DNA of 64,000 nucleotides from Exiguobacterium sp. Helios (GTDB taxonomy: Bacteria; Bacillota; Bacilli; Exiguobacteriales; Exiguobacteriaceae): assembly GCF_014524545.1 (NCBI RefSeq), contig NZ_CP053557.1, positions 2,691,501 through 2,755,500 on the forward strand, given 5' to 3'. The translations under genes were made by a program, and so were the position numbers. The notes beneath the pieces are model-generated. The model had not been told where the DNA came from. It worked only from the letters and a program-made list of their open reading frames with translations, and did no database searches. Below, in pieces: positions 48,158 to 57,576 of this stretch (positions are counted from its first letter, which is position 1; each line of letters opens with the position of its first letter).

Positions 48158-48905
48158 GAACCGCACCTCCGAGTTCACGTTGAACTTCCATGATTTGCTC
48201 GAAAAACTCTTTGCGTGTCCCGAACTGATGAATTTCACGGAACAATTCGCCGTCTTTGACGAACAGAACCCGTTCCGCATACGACGCGGTTACCGGATCA
48301 TGCGTCACCATCAAAATCGTCGCCCCCTGTTCGTTCAGACCGGCCATTGCTTCAAGCAGACCGGTCGCTGATTTTGAATCGAGTGCACCGGTCGGCTCAT
48401 CCGCTAAAATCAGTGACGGCTGATGGACGATTGCACGTGCGGCGGCCGTTCGTTGTTTTTGACCACCAGACAGTTCGGACGGCCGTTTCGCGAGTAACTC
48501 CCCGATTCCAAGCTCTCGGGCGACAGATGCGACCCGAACCAAAATATCGGCTTTCGGGACCTGCTGTAACGCAAGCGGTAAGGCAATGTTTTCTTCGATG
48601 GTCATCGTATCGAGCAGGTTAAAATCCTGAAAGATAAAACCAAGCTGTTCCCGCCGAAAACGGGCCAGCTGTTTTTCCTTCATTGCGGTCACATCTTCCC
48701 CGTTAATCTGAATCGTACCGTCCGTCGGTTGATCGATCGTTGACAATAGATTTAACAATGTTGATTTTCCGGCTCCAGACGGACCCATGATACTGACGAA
48801 TTCTGCGTCGTGAATCGTCAGTGTCGTCGGCCGGAGAGCCTCGTGTCGGGCATTTTTCGTCTGATAGACTTTCGTAATCTGTTCTGCGTGTAAGATGGCT
48901 TTCAT
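48144..48905 (-). CDS. BceA-type ABC transporter ATPase (first transporter)
   Basis: A 253-residue ATPase with Walker A MGPSGAGKSTLLNLL, signature ELSGGQKQRTAAARAI, Walker B LILADEPTGALD and H-loop VTHDPVTA. It is the first gene of the island on the minus strand. A candidate BceR-type operator and promoter lie about 35-100 nt upstream. Same class as the second ATPase, but only about half the residues agree by eye, so this is not a recent duplication. Confidence 0.93.
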   Translation of the reverse strand: MKAILHAEQITKVYQTKNARHEALRPTTLTIHDAEFVSIMGPSGAGKSTLLNLLSTIDQPTDGTIQINGEDVTAMKEKQLARFRREQLGFIFQDFNLLDTMTIEENIALPLALQQVPKADILVRVASVARELGIGELLAKRPSELSGGQKQRTAAARAIVHQPSLILADEPTGALDSKSATGLLEAMAGLNEQGATILMVTHDPVTASYAERVLFVKDGELFREIHQFGTRKEFFEQIMEVQRELGGAVRELV

Positions 48906-48940
48906 GATGTGTTTCCTCCCGTATTCTTCATGTTGCTTTT

Positions 48941-49005
48941 AGTATAAGGAACACCATTCCTTTCAAAGAATCGGCTAGACTTTCATTCATCTTACAAAAC
49001 AGTAA
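48941..49005 (-). promoter_or_regulatory. Promoter region of the first transporter with BceR-like operator
   Basis: At 48992-49005 (plus strand) TTACA-AAAC-AGTAA fits the BceR-type motif TnACA-N4-TGTnA with one mismatch. A -10 TATACT (48946-48941) lies downstream on the minus strand. An extra inverted repeat, AAGGAA-CACCA-TTCCTT (48946-48962), abuts the -10. Confidence 0.5.
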
Positions 49006-49023
49006 GCTCGGGTATGAGACGAC

Positions 49024-49056
49024 AAAAAAAGCCCCCTCATCTAGGACAAGGGGACT
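49024..49056 (-). terminator. Terminator of the EIIA gene
   Basis: On the minus strand AGTCCCCT pairs with AGGGGGCT across an 11-nt loop, followed by TTTTTT. Confidence 0.8.
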
Positions 49057-49070
49057 GATTCGGTGTGTAA

Positions 49071-49574
49071 TTATTTATGTGTTGCTTTGAAGAGTTCTGT
49101 TTCGCCTGCGACAACAGATGTTCCTTCAGCCGGTACTGCAGAAAGTGTAAATTGATCGTGGTTCGTCACGATGATTGGTGTGATTGTTGATGGTGCGTTC
49201 GCACGGATGAAGTCGAGGTCGAATTCAACAAGAACGTCACCAGCTTTCACTTTATCACCAGATTGGACGTGTGCTGTGAAGCCTTCACCTTTAAGGTTAA
49301 CTGTATCTAATCCAACGTGGATCAATAACTCAAGACCGTCTTCGCCTTTAAGACCAATCGCGTGTTTTGTCGGGAAAATGGTTTCGACCGTTGCGTTGAT
49401 CGGTGAAACGACTTTACCTTCCGTTGGTTCGATGGCGATACCGTCGCCCATCATTTTTTGCGAGAAAACTTGATCGGGTACGTTCTCGATGCTGACGATT
49501 TTACCTGTAAGGGCAGAAGCAATTTTCGTGTTTCCTTCATCATTACCACCAAACAATTTTTTAAAGAATCCCAT
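49071..49574 (-). CDS. crr: PTS glucose-family IIA component (EIIA-Glc)
   Basis: A 167-residue soluble phosphocarrier. Active-site histidines are visible in FPTKHAIGLKG and LLIHVGLDTV, the latter being the phosphorylated one; DLDFIRANAPSTITPIIVTN is the conserved C-terminal strand. It passes phosphate from HPr to a IIB domain of the glucose-type PTS. Unlike many Bacillales it is a stand-alone domain, not fused to IIBC. An inserted N-terminal basic helix MGFFKKLFGG could touch the membrane. It is monocistronic with a terminator. Confidence 0.93.
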   Translation of the reverse strand: MGFFKKLFGGNDEGNTKIASALTGKIVSIENVPDQVFSQKMMGDGIAIEPTEGKVVSPINATVETIFPTKHAIGLKGEDGLELLIHVGLDTVNLKGEGFTAHVQSGDKVKAGDVLVEFDLDFIRANAPSTITPIIVTNHDQFTLSAVPAEGTSVVAGETELFKATHK

Positions 49575-49712
49575 GATACTATCCCTCTACTTTCTCGATC
49601 GTTTTCTTCTTGACGAAGATTCGATTTTTTTATAGGAGCCAGTTAAATACGAACTCGCTCACGTTCTCACAAAAAGCATACGTTTGTAACTCTGGTTTTG
49701 CAAGTATTTTTG

Positions 49713-49721
49713 TGTGATAAT
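49713..49721 (+). promoter_or_regulatory. Extended -10 promoter of the oligopeptidase gene
   Basis: TGTGATAAT (49713-49721) is an extended -10 with one base off TATAAT, 27 nt before the ATG. A -35 at the right distance is weak. Confidence 0.4.
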
Positions 49722-49748
49722 AGTTAGAAATCACAAGGAGGCGCTTAC

Positions 49749-51455
49749 ATGTTAACATTTTCAGAACTTACATATGTCCGTCCTGACCTGAACGTCCTTG
49801 AAACTTCCATGCATGCTGCAATCGCTCGTTTGCGTGAAGCAACTGAGGTAGACACAGCAAACAATGCCATCTCTGAGATTAATACCCTTAGAAATCAATT
49901 TGAAACAGCCAGTCAACTCGTGGAGATTCGTCACACGATCGATACACGCGATGGTTTCTATGAAACGGAGCAAGGTTTCTTTGACGAAGCAGGTCCGGTT
50001 TATCAAGGATATGTCTCGAGTTATTATCAAACGTTAACGACGCATCCCCTCCGCTCTTCACTTGAATCCACATGGGGGAAACAACTTTTCTTACTGGCGG
50101 AAGCCAGCTTAAAAACGTTTTCTGACGCCATCATTCCAAAACTCCAGGAAGAAAATCGTCTGGCAAGTGAATATACGAAGCTGATGTCGGCGGCGCAAAT
50201 TGAATTCGACGGCAAGACATTGAACTTGTCCCAGTTTGGTCCATATCTTCAGTCGGCCGACCGGACTGTCCGAAAAGCCGCTTCTGAAGCACGTTACGGC
50301 TACTTAAAAGAGCACGGCGACGCGATTGATACGATTTACGACAAACTTGTTCATGTCCGGACCGATATCGCGAAGACACTTGGTTTCCCGTCATTCGTTG
50401 AACTCGGTTACGCCCGGATGTTGCGTGTCGATTACGATCAATCGATGGTCGAAAACTACCGGGAACAGATTCTCGAGACGATTGTCCCGATTGCAACATC
50501 CCTCAAAGAACGCCAGCAACGCCGGATTGGTGTCGATTCTCTTTATTATTACGATGAAGGATTTGCTTTCAAATCCGGAAATGCGACACCACAAGGCGAA
50601 GAAGCGTTCATCATCGAAGGCGGAAAGAAAATGTACCGCGACATGTCACCGGAGACAAACGAGTTCTTCGAGTATATGCTCGAACGCGGCGCACTCGACT
50701 TGACGGCCAAACCGGGGAAAGCCGGCGGCGGTTATTGTACGTATATCGCTGATGAAAAACTGCCGTTCATCTTCTCGAACTTTAACGGAACGGCCGGCGA
50801 CATCGATGTTCTGACACACGAAGTCGGACACGCCTTCCAAGTCTATGAGAGCCGTCATTTCACGGTGCCGGAATATGGATTCCCGACGTACGAAGCGTGT
50901 GAAATTCACTCCATGTCGATGGAATACTTCGCTTACCCGTGGATGGAAGAATTCTTCGGCGATCAGACGGCGAAGTATAAGTTCAGTCACCTTGCCGGTG
51001 GCGTCACATTCTTACCATACGGCGTCGCAATCGATGAATTCCAGCATGTCATCTACAATCAACCGGAACTGACACCGGCAGAACGCCGGACGGCATGGCG
51101 TGATATTGAGAAGAAATATCTGCCACACCGGAACTATGAAGAAAATGATTATCTCGATTCAGGTGCCTGGTGGCACCAGCAGGGTCACGTCTTCGGCAGC
51201 CCGTTCTATTATATCGATTATACGCTCGCACAAGTCTGTGCCTTCCAGTTCTATGCCTGGATGGAACAAGACCGGGAAGCCGCTTGGAAATCGTATCTCG
51301 AGCTCTGTAAAGCCGGTGGATCGGAAAGCTTCCTGACACTCGTCGAACGCGCCGGACTGAAATCACCATTCGCTCCTGGTACGGTCGGTGCAGCCGTCGA
51401 ACCGATCAAAGCTTATTTATCAGAAACGGATGATCTCGCACTCGACCGTGTTTGA
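49749..51455 (+). CDS. M3-family oligoendopeptidase
   Basis: A 568-residue zinc metallopeptidase. The zinc site HEVGH is in VLTHEVGHAFQVYESR (about 357-372), with the downstream Glu ligand in TYEACEIHSMSMEYFAYP. The N-terminal helical domain covers about 1-190. It is somewhat shorter than PepF and fits the shorter M3 oligoendopeptidase group of Bacillales. Cytosolic, it trims peptides. AAGGAGG precedes the ATG. A single transcription unit with two terminators downstream. Confidence 0.9.
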   Translation: MLTFSELTYVRPDLNVLETSMHAAIARLREATEVDTANNAISEINTLRNQFETASQLVEIRHTIDTRDGFYETEQGFFDEAGPVYQGYVSSYYQTLTTHPLRSSLESTWGKQLFLLAEASLKTFSDAIIPKLQEENRLASEYTKLMSAAQIEFDGKTLNLSQFGPYLQSADRTVRKAASEARYGYLKEHGDAIDTIYDKLVHVRTDIAKTLGFPSFVELGYARMLRVDYDQSMVENYREQILETIVPIATSLKERQQRRIGVDSLYYYDEGFAFKSGNATPQGEEAFIIEGGKKMYRDMSPETNEFFEYMLERGALDLTAKPGKAGGGYCTYIADEKLPFIFSNFNGTAGDIDVLTHEVGHAFQVYESRHFTVPEYGFPTYEACEIHSMSMEYFAYPWMEEFFGDQTAKYKFSHLAGGVTFLPYGVAIDEFQHVIYNQPELTPAERRTAWRDIEKKYLPHRNYEENDYLDSGAWWHQQGHVFGSPFYYIDYTLAQVCAFQFYAWMEQDREAAWKSYLELCKAGGSESFLTLVERAGLKSPFAPGTVGAAVEPIKAYLSETDDLALDRV

Positions 51456-51479
51456 TTGATTCGCAAGAAAGAACATCAA

Positions 51480-51528
51480 AAAACGAACCGCCGGATTCCT
51501 GATTAGGGTAATCTTCGGTTCGTTTTTT
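51480..51528 (+). terminator. Terminator of the oligopeptidase gene
   Basis: AAAACGAACCG pairs with CGGTTCGTTTT around a 25-nt interior, with TTTTTT tail. Confidence 0.75.
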
Positions 51529-51576
51529 GATTGGTTGTTTCACGAGAAGAATCGAAAGAAAGTTCCGTTCAAACGA

Positions 51577-51618
51577 AAAATGACCGCTTCCCACCATCAG
51601 ACGGGAAGCGGTCATTTT
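51577..51618. terminator. Terminator shared by the oligopeptidase and GGDEF-EAL genes
   Basis: AAAATGACCGCTTCCC pairs perfectly with GGGAAGCGGTCATTTT over a 10-nt loop. It lies just after the 3' end of the minus-strand GGDEF-EAL gene. Confidence 0.85.
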
Positions 51619-51636
51619 GTATCATCGAGCCGGTCA

Positions 51637-54438
51637 TCATCCCGACAGTTTAATATCCTCTTGATACCGGTCATACCAGATTTCAAATTCATCGGCTGGA
51701 ACCGGACGGGAGTAATAGAAACCTTGACCATATTCACAGTCCAGTTTTCGTAAATTCTCTCCCTGTTCGGCTTGTTCGATTCCTTCCGCCACGACATCAT
51801 ATTTTAACGTGTGGGCGAGTCGGATGATCGTCTCGATCAACGGTGCGTTTGAACAGGCATCGGTCCCGCTGATAAACGACCGGTCAATCTTCAGACGCTG
51901 AATCGGAAGACGGCTTAAATACGACAGCGAGGAATAGCCGGTCCCAAAGTCGTCGATCGCCAGTCGGTAACCGAGCTGATGCAACGTCTGCAACGCATCG
52001 AATACGCGTGTATCGGAAAAGACACCAAATGATTCTGTAATTTCAAGTTCCATCCGTTGTTCAATCCCGGGATAACGGTCCCTGACATCCGTTAACAACT
52101 CGACGATTCGTCCCGAGACCAACTCTTTGACGGATAGATTGGCAGACACACGAAGCGACGCAAGCGGTGTCCCTTCCCATCGTCTGACCTGATTGACGGA
52201 TTCCTGGACGACCCACATCCCGATTTCTTCGATCAACATCGATCGTTCGGCAATCGGAATAAAGACGGCCGGACTGATCATGCCACGCTCTGGATGGAAC
52301 CAGCGGAGCAGGGCTTCGCATCCATCGACCGTTTTTGTCTTCAGATTGATTTGAGGCTGATAAAACAGTTGCAGTTCGTTTCGGGCAATCGCTTCCCGTA
52401 ACTCTGCTTCTAAGACGACCGATTCGCGGTATTCTTCACTCATCCAGGACTCAAACCAGATGGGTCCACCCGTTTGTTCCCGTTTCGCATGTTGCATCGC
52501 GATATCGACTGAAGACAACAACGAGGTCACCGCGACTGCGTCATCCGGATAACGGACCATACTCATACTGATGTTGACATCAATTTTTTCACCATCGATT
52601 CGGTAAGGACGTTCCAAAATCGTTTTCAGATCGCGGTAATCGACAATGTCCTGTTGGAAAATCAGGACGGCAAACTCATCGCCGCCGATCCGGGCTGCCG
52701 AACCTGTCCCGATGAAATGATGCCGTAAACGATTCGCCATTTCCTTTAAGATTTGGTCACCGGCACTGTGTCCGTAAATATCGTTGATCCGTCTGAACTG
52801 ACGTACACCGATCGTGACCAATTCTCCCGGTTGCGGTGCAGCGATGGCTTCTGCCATTTTTTGTTCAAACCCGTTCCGGTTCAACAAGGAGGTCAGCACA
52901 TCATACAATGCCAATTGTGTGATTCGTTCTTCCCGTTTGAATTGATCCGTCTCGTCATGACAGGTTAAATAAAGTGCTGTCCCATTGTCATTTTTCGACG
53001 GGACATGAATGATATTGACGAACATGTTCCGGATGTCTTGTTTGAAAATCATTTGGCAACGGATTGTCTGACTGTATCCCTCGATTGCCCGATTGAGTGC
53101 CCGGCGAAACCGATTTAAATCCGCCGGGTGAATCAGTTCTTCAATCGTCATCAATTCAGAGGATTGGGCCAGATGCTTGAAACGGTCGTTACTGCTAAGC
53201 AATTGAAAATCAGACGACAGCGCGACGATTGGATTCGTATTTTGAGAAAATAAGGACTCGATTTCCGCCTTCTTCTGTTTGATTTCCCTTGTTTTTTTAT
53301 CGTTATAATCCAACAATCCGGAAATGATTGTCGTCATCGTCCGGAAGGCTTCGACGACCGGATGGAAGTCATTTGATTCCGGCACCTGATGATGCGACTG
53401 CTTCGGACCTTCCGCAAAAAAGTCTGCTTCTGCCTGCAGAATATGTAAGTCTTTTCGGAATGCCCGTAATAAGGATAACGTCAACAAAAGCAGCAATAGA
53501 ATGACACAACACGTCGCGACGAACATTAACCAGGCATTTTGGATAAGTGTTGTCCCGTGTTCAGTCATTTCAGTCTGAACATTAGCAATCCCTTGATCGA
53601 ACGAACGGTACATACTTGCCTGATACCGCCCTGCCACGTCATCAATCGTTCCATATTGCCGGAGTTCCGGTTGATTGATTGTCGCATCAATCATTCGTAA
53701 GTAAGCGTACATCTGGTTGCTCATGACGGAAATATCACGGCGACGATCTTCATATTCCGGTCGCATCGTCGCATAGAGGGACTGGATTAATGCATTGTTC
53801 CGCGAATTCAGCTCCTGGCGTATCTGCCGAAGGCGCAACAAATCAATCGAATTCAATTGGTCCTCTTTAGTGACACTGACTAAGAACTGTCCCGCCCTTC
53901 CGAACTCTTCCTGCATTAAAAAAAGATTTGAGAAGAACGAATAATAGGCGCCGGTCTCTCCGCTTAAGTACAGTTGGTTAAACAAGACTTCACTTTTATA
54001 CGCAGTCGCTACCCGAAAGAATTGATGATCCGACTGATATCCTCCGGTCTGCAGACGGTTAATTTCAGCTAGGAGATCCTTTTGAGCAGGTCCTTCCATC
54101 TGTATTTTTTTAATCTGTTGACTCAATGCTGTCAGTTCAGTTTTCGTTTGTTGCCACGTATCGGTCCGTGCCGGAACGGCATCTCTCGTTGTTTCACTTA
54201 AGGTGAGGTAATACTCATTCGTCAAATCCCGTTCGACCTGATTGAGTTGTTCAAAAATATCCATCCTATCACTTGATCGTTTGAACTGATACCCGTCTTC
54301 AAGATTTTTAGCCAGTTGTTGCATCGCGATTAGTAACGCTAACAGACCAATAACTGAAATCATCCATGAGAACGTTTTGTAGTAGGAGCGTTTTCGGAAT
54401 GCTTCTACGATGGAGACTGGTGATAAACGTCGCAACAC
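51637..54438 (-). CDS. Membrane GGDEF-EAL c-di-GMP protein
   Basis: A 933-residue protein: helix (about 26-44), an extracytoplasmic domain of about 250 residues (helical, four-helix sensor-like), second helix (about 297-322), a PAS region (about 390-510), GGDEF (about 515-675; GGDEFAVLI, FRRINDIYGHSAGD) and EAL (about 685-930; CEALLRWFHP, LELEITESF, AIDDFGTGYSS, LKIDRSFI, VAEGIEQ). All catalytic motifs of both domains look intact, so it may make or break c-di-GMP; EAL activity is most likely dominant in such proteins. The start lies after AGGGAGGACG. A sigma-D-like promoter precedes it. Confidence 0.9.
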   Translation of the reverse strand: MLRRLSPVSIVEAFRKRSYYKTFSWMISVIGLLALLIAMQQLAKNLEDGYQFKRSSDRMDIFEQLNQVERDLTNEYYLTLSETTRDAVPARTDTWQQTKTELTALSQQIKKIQMEGPAQKDLLAEINRLQTGGYQSDHQFFRVATAYKSEVLFNQLYLSGETGAYYSFFSNLFLMQEEFGRAGQFLVSVTKEDQLNSIDLLRLRQIRQELNSRNNALIQSLYATMRPEYEDRRRDISVMSNQMYAYLRMIDATINQPELRQYGTIDDVAGRYQASMYRSFDQGIANVQTEMTEHGTTLIQNAWLMFVATCCVILLLLLLTLSLLRAFRKDLHILQAEADFFAEGPKQSHHQVPESNDFHPVVEAFRTMTTIISGLLDYNDKKTREIKQKKAEIESLFSQNTNPIVALSSDFQLLSSNDRFKHLAQSSELMTIEELIHPADLNRFRRALNRAIEGYSQTIRCQMIFKQDIRNMFVNIIHVPSKNDNGTALYLTCHDETDQFKREERITQLALYDVLTSLLNRNGFEQKMAEAIAAPQPGELVTIGVRQFRRINDIYGHSAGDQILKEMANRLRHHFIGTGSAARIGGDEFAVLIFQQDIVDYRDLKTILERPYRIDGEKIDVNISMSMVRYPDDAVAVTSLLSSVDIAMQHAKREQTGGPIWFESWMSEEYRESVVLEAELREAIARNELQLFYQPQINLKTKTVDGCEALLRWFHPERGMISPAVFIPIAERSMLIEEIGMWVVQESVNQVRRWEGTPLASLRVSANLSVKELVSGRIVELLTDVRDRYPGIEQRMELEITESFGVFSDTRVFDALQTLHQLGYRLAIDDFGTGYSSLSYLSRLPIQRLKIDRSFISGTDACSNAPLIETIIRLAHTLKYDVVAEGIEQAEQGENLRKLDCEYGQGFYYSRPVPADEFEIWYDRYQEDIKLSG

Positions 54439-54469
54439 ATCGTCCTCCCTAACTTGTCATTATGTTTCT

Positions 54470-54496
54470 ATATCGTCCAACACAACCGGTTCTTGA
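54470..54496 (-). promoter_or_regulatory. Sigma-D-like promoter of the membrane GGDEF-EAL gene
   Basis: On the minus strand TCAA (54496-54493), 15 nt, then GACGATAT (54477-54470), one base off GCCGATAT. It lies about 32 nt before the ATG. Confidence 0.6.
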
Positions 54497-54513
54497 AGTG
54501 AAAACGGGTCAAT

Positions 54514-54557
54514 AAAAAGCACTTCTCTCCACTTTTCGTGAAAATCAGTGCTTTTTT
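54514..54557 (-). terminator. Terminator of the CBS-domain gene
   Basis: On the minus strand AAAAAGCACT pairs with AGTGCTTTTT across about 23 nt, in which ACTTTTCGTG gives no strong inner stem; T-run follows. Confidence 0.65.
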
Positions 54558-54566
54558 TACTGGATT

Positions 54567-54989
54567 TCAGTATTGAACGTTTTCCCGCGCTACTTTTTTA
54601 GCAAAGTAGTCAATGATATCGCGTCGACGAATGATCCCGATGAAGTGTTTTCCATCATCGATGACCGGTACGAAATTTTGATCGGTGATGACTTCAATCA
54701 TCTCTTCCATCTGCGCTGTGATGGAAACCGGTTTGTACCGGACACGTTGCTTAATATCCGTTAAACGGGTTTGCAGGACATGATCATAATCCGCATGTTC
54801 AAGATTTTTTTCAAGTGCCCACAAGACATCCCCTTCCGTCAGGGTTCCTGCATATTTTCCCTTGTCATCAACGAGTGGGACCGACGTGAATCGATGATGT
54901 TTCATCTTTTCGAGTGCTTGTCTGACCGTTGATTCCGGATCTAAGTATTTGACTTCGTCTTTTGGTAATAAGAAAAAAGCAATATTCAT
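54567..54989 (-). CDS. Small CBS-pair protein
   Basis: A 140-residue protein consisting of two CBS motifs: STVRQALEKMKHHRFTSVPLVDDKG (about 20-44), and QMEEMIEVITDQNFVPVIDDG (about 93-113) with GIIRRRDIIDYF. It begins MNIAFFLLPKDEV, a start common to a group of stand-alone Firmicute CBS proteins. CBS pairs bind adenosine nucleotides such as AMP, ATP or c-di-AMP. It may thus be a nucleotide sensor, but no partner is visible. GGGAGGAAC precedes the ATG. Confidence 0.85.
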   Translation of the reverse strand: MNIAFFLLPKDEVKYLDPESTVRQALEKMKHHRFTSVPLVDDKGKYAGTLTEGDVLWALEKNLEHADYDHVLQTRLTDIKQRVRYKPVSITAQMEEMIEVITDQNFVPVIDDGKHFIGIIRRRDIIDYFAKKVARENVQY

Positions 54990-55088
54990 TTCTGTTCCTC
55001 CCTAGCCACTCTGTGACACCCCTTCTATTTTATCATGAACTCCGGTTACGTTCAGTTCCCAAATCATGAAAATCTCCCCACAATTCCT

Positions 55089-55115
55089 TCATATTTAGTA
55101 CTACCCTTCCGATAA
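55089..55115 (+). promoter_or_regulatory. Sigma-D-like promoter of the chemoreceptor gene
   Basis: TCCGATAA (55108-55115) with TCAT 15 nt upstream (55089-55092), 51 nt before the ATG. The -10 is one base off GCCGATAA. Confidence 0.55.
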
Positions 55116-55165
55116 TCAGAATAGACAGATTTTATAGACTATTTCAAAAGATAGGAGAATTACAT

Positions 55166-57412
55166 ATGCGTCTTCCGATAACACGCCGTCTTTTCATCGG
55201 GTTGATTCTATTACCTGCCCTCACGTTAGGGGTCTCGACCTGGTTTTCCTACGATCAGACGAGTCAGACCGTCGAGCGACTGGTCGATTCGACTTCTCAA
55301 ACGGCCTTAAAACAACTCGAACAATCCTTTTCCCGCATCATCGATGATACTAAAAAAGATACCACCCTGTTAGCCGGTCTTCCGTTCAACCGGACGAACG
55401 GACAACTACCGAATTACATACGCAATACTCCGGAGATTGGTGCGGAACTGCCTTCTCAAAAAGCAAAAGATATCTACAGTGTCCTTGAGAAATATGGTTC
55501 ATCTAAAATCGAAAATTCCTTTGTTCAGTATGCCGATGTCAAAGGCGGTTATTTAAACTGGCCGAAACAGGAAGCAACGTCGGGTTATGATCCCCGTCAG
55601 GACGTTTGGTACAAACAGGCATTAGAAAATTCAAGTACGGTCGCAATGAGCGAACCCTACTATGATCAGGCGACCAAGCTTTCCGTCATCGGTTTTTCAA
55701 AAGCAGCGCTCGATGATCAGGCGAACATCAAAGGAGTCTTATCCGTCTACAAGAGTGTCGACCGGTTATCGGAAGACATGAAACGGATTGAAATCGGTCA
55801 ACAAGGATTCGTCTTCAGTTATACGAAAGACGGTAAAGTCGTCACGCACCCGAATAAAAATTATTTCTTCAAAAAAGTCGATCAATTACGTGAAGGTGGA
55901 AAAGCATACTTTGAAGCACCGAAACAAATGATCAACCAGGAATCCGGTTCGACGATCATGGATGTCGGCGGAAAAAAATCGGTCGTCATCTGGCAGTTGT
56001 CCTCGAAGACCGGCTTTAAATTAGCCGTCGTTCTCGACTACGCCTCGTTGTATGCGCCGAAGGATGCGATGCTGAAACAATCGTTAATCAATTTCGTCAT
56101 TGCGATTGCCTTAGCGACATTGATCGCCTGGCTCATCGGCCGGTCCATCAATCGCCCGTTAGCCGGACTGCGTAATGAAGCGTTAGCGATTGCGAGCGGC
56201 GATTTGCGATCAACGACCCGTCCGAAACGATGGATCCGCGATGAACTGTCTGATCTTGGCGAAAACTTTGACGCGATGCGCCAAAAGCTTCGTCAAACGA
56301 TTACCGCGATGACTCAGTCAGCCGGAACCGTCCGGGATGCTTCGCAAGATTTGTCATCAAATGCGACCCACGTTCAAAATGCATCGGTTCAAATCGGACA
56401 GACGATGGAAGAAATCGCTTCCGCCGGTGAGACCCAAACCAAGCAAGCGGAACGATCTTCCCAGGCGGTATATGGCGTCAAGGAACGGTCTGTCGCAATG
56501 CAGGCATCGGCTACCCAAACACTGAATGAAGTCGCTTCCGTTGCAACTGCAGCGGCACGCGGCAGCAGCTTAACGAAACAAACCATCACCGATTTATTAC
56601 AGCATTCCGACTCGCTGGAGCAGGAAATCCAGAATACATCCGATTTCCTCAGCAATCGTTCGGAAGAGATCGGTAAAATCCTCGGAACGTTACAGGCCAT
56701 CTCGAGTCAAACCAACCTGTTGGCCTTAAACGCGGCCATCGAAGCGGCGCGGGTCGGAGAACAGGGACGCGGGTTCGCCGTCGTCGCAAGCGAAGTACGG
56801 AAACTTGCCGAGGAAAGTGATCAGTCCGCGAAACAAATCAAACAGCTGCTCGATAACATCCAACATGAAACACAGACGGCGATGGGCGCGATGAACGGCG
56901 TCATGGATGACTTAAAGCAATCGCTCGAATCGGTCAAGACGACCGGTGTCGATTTCGAACAGATCGCCGGATCCGTCCAGCATGTCTCGAAACGGACAGA
57001 ATCCTTAACGGGTGACATCAGTGCGCTGACGACGGCCACCGAAGAAGTCTCTGACGCGATGGGAACGATTCTTGCCTTGACGGAAGAAAATGCTGCCGGG
57101 ATCGAGACGAGTGCCGCAAGCATCCAGGAAACGAATGCGACAATCGAAGCGGTTACGACAGCAGCGGCCCATCTCGCGCAAATCGCAACGGAACTTCATG
57201 CCCTGACCGTCGATTTCCAAGTGGATGAACCGATTGGCGGGGACGACCTTTTGCCGCCTGCCGAAGTATCTGAACCGGTTGTTAATGACACATCTTACGA
57301 TCAAGTAGCGACGGCCTCACTCGATGCGCTGCCTGAAACCGAGGACGTATCAACTGATATCGAATCAATTGATCCGGTCGACTCAGACTCCTTCGACGAC
57401 GCGCATCGTTAA
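55166..57412 (+). CDS. Methyl-accepting chemotaxis protein (dCache sensor)
   Basis: A 748-residue chemoreceptor. Helix 1 (about 10-30), an extracellular dCache domain (about 35-305; [39 protein letters not shown]), helix 2 (about 308-330), HAMP (about 330-385) and the coiled-coil signalling domain with the tip [39 protein letters not shown]. An acidic, disordered tail of about 60 residues ([16 protein letters not shown]...) ends the protein, with no CheR-type pentapeptide. The dCache fold binds amino acids or similar. It signals through CheA/CheW encoded elsewhere. Confidence 0.94.
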   Translation: MRLPITRRLFIGLILLPALTLGVSTWFSYDQTSQTVERLVDSTSQTALKQLEQSFSRIIDDTKKDTTLLAGLPFNRTNGQLPNYIRNTPEIGAELPSQKAKDIYSVLEKYGSSKIENSFVQYADVKGGYLNWPKQEATSGYDPRQDVWYKQALENSSTVAMSEPYYDQATKLSVIGFSKAALDDQANIKGVLSVYKSVDRLSEDMKRIEIGQQGFVFSYTKDGKVVTHPNKNYFFKKVDQLREGGKAYFEAPKQMINQESGSTIMDVGGKKSVVIWQLSSKTGFKLAVVLDYASLYAPKDAMLKQSLINFVIAIALATLIAWLIGRSINRPLAGLRNEALAIASGDLRSTTRPKRWIRDELSDLGENFDAMRQKLRQTITAMTQSAGTVRDASQDLSSNATHVQNASVQIGQTMEEIASAGETQTKQAERSSQAVYGVKERSVAMQASATQTLNEVASVATAAARGSSLTKQTITDLLQHSDSLEQEIQNTSDFLSNRSEEIGKILGTLQAISSQTNLLALNAAIEAARVGEQGRGFAVVASEVRKLAEESDQSAKQIKQLLDNIQHETQTAMGAMNGVMDDLKQSLESVKTTGVDFEQIAGSVQHVSKRTESLTGDISALTTATEEVSDAMGTILALTEENAAGIETSAASIQETNATIEAVTTAAAHLAQIATELHALTVDFQVDEPIGGDDLLPPAEVSEPVVNDTSYDQVATASLDALPETEDVSTDIESIDPVDSDSFDDAHR

Positions 57413-57434
57413 TCGATTTCACTTAAGACCAAAC

Positions 57435-57475
57435 AGACATCAACAGCCTGAGCACGCAGGCCGTTGATGTCTTTT
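57435..57475 (+). terminator. Terminator of the chemoreceptor gene
   Basis: AGACATCAAC-A-GCCTG (57435-57450) pairs with CAGGC-C-GTTGATGTCT (57457-57472), one mismatch, 6-nt loop, followed by TTTTG. Confidence 0.8.
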
Positions 57476-57493
57476 GATTTTTCGGCGTCCCCC

Positions 57494-57531
57494 GTGTCCA
57501 GGCGATTCTTGCTATACAATCGCCTGGACAC
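57494..57531. repeat. Perfect 14-bp inverted repeat upstream of the AraC gene
   Basis: GTGTCCAGGCGATT (57494-57507) and AATCGCCTGGACAC (57518-57531) are exact reverse complements with the 10-nt spacer CTTGCTATAC between. No T-tract follows, so it is not a usual terminator. It is 46 nt before the GTG start of the AraC-family gene, so it may be an operator or a leader hairpin. A TATAC sequence lies in the loop. Confidence 0.85.
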
Positions 57532-57576
57532 GACGTAAACTGAAAACAACACGTTTAGAAGAAAGGAGGATTTCCA

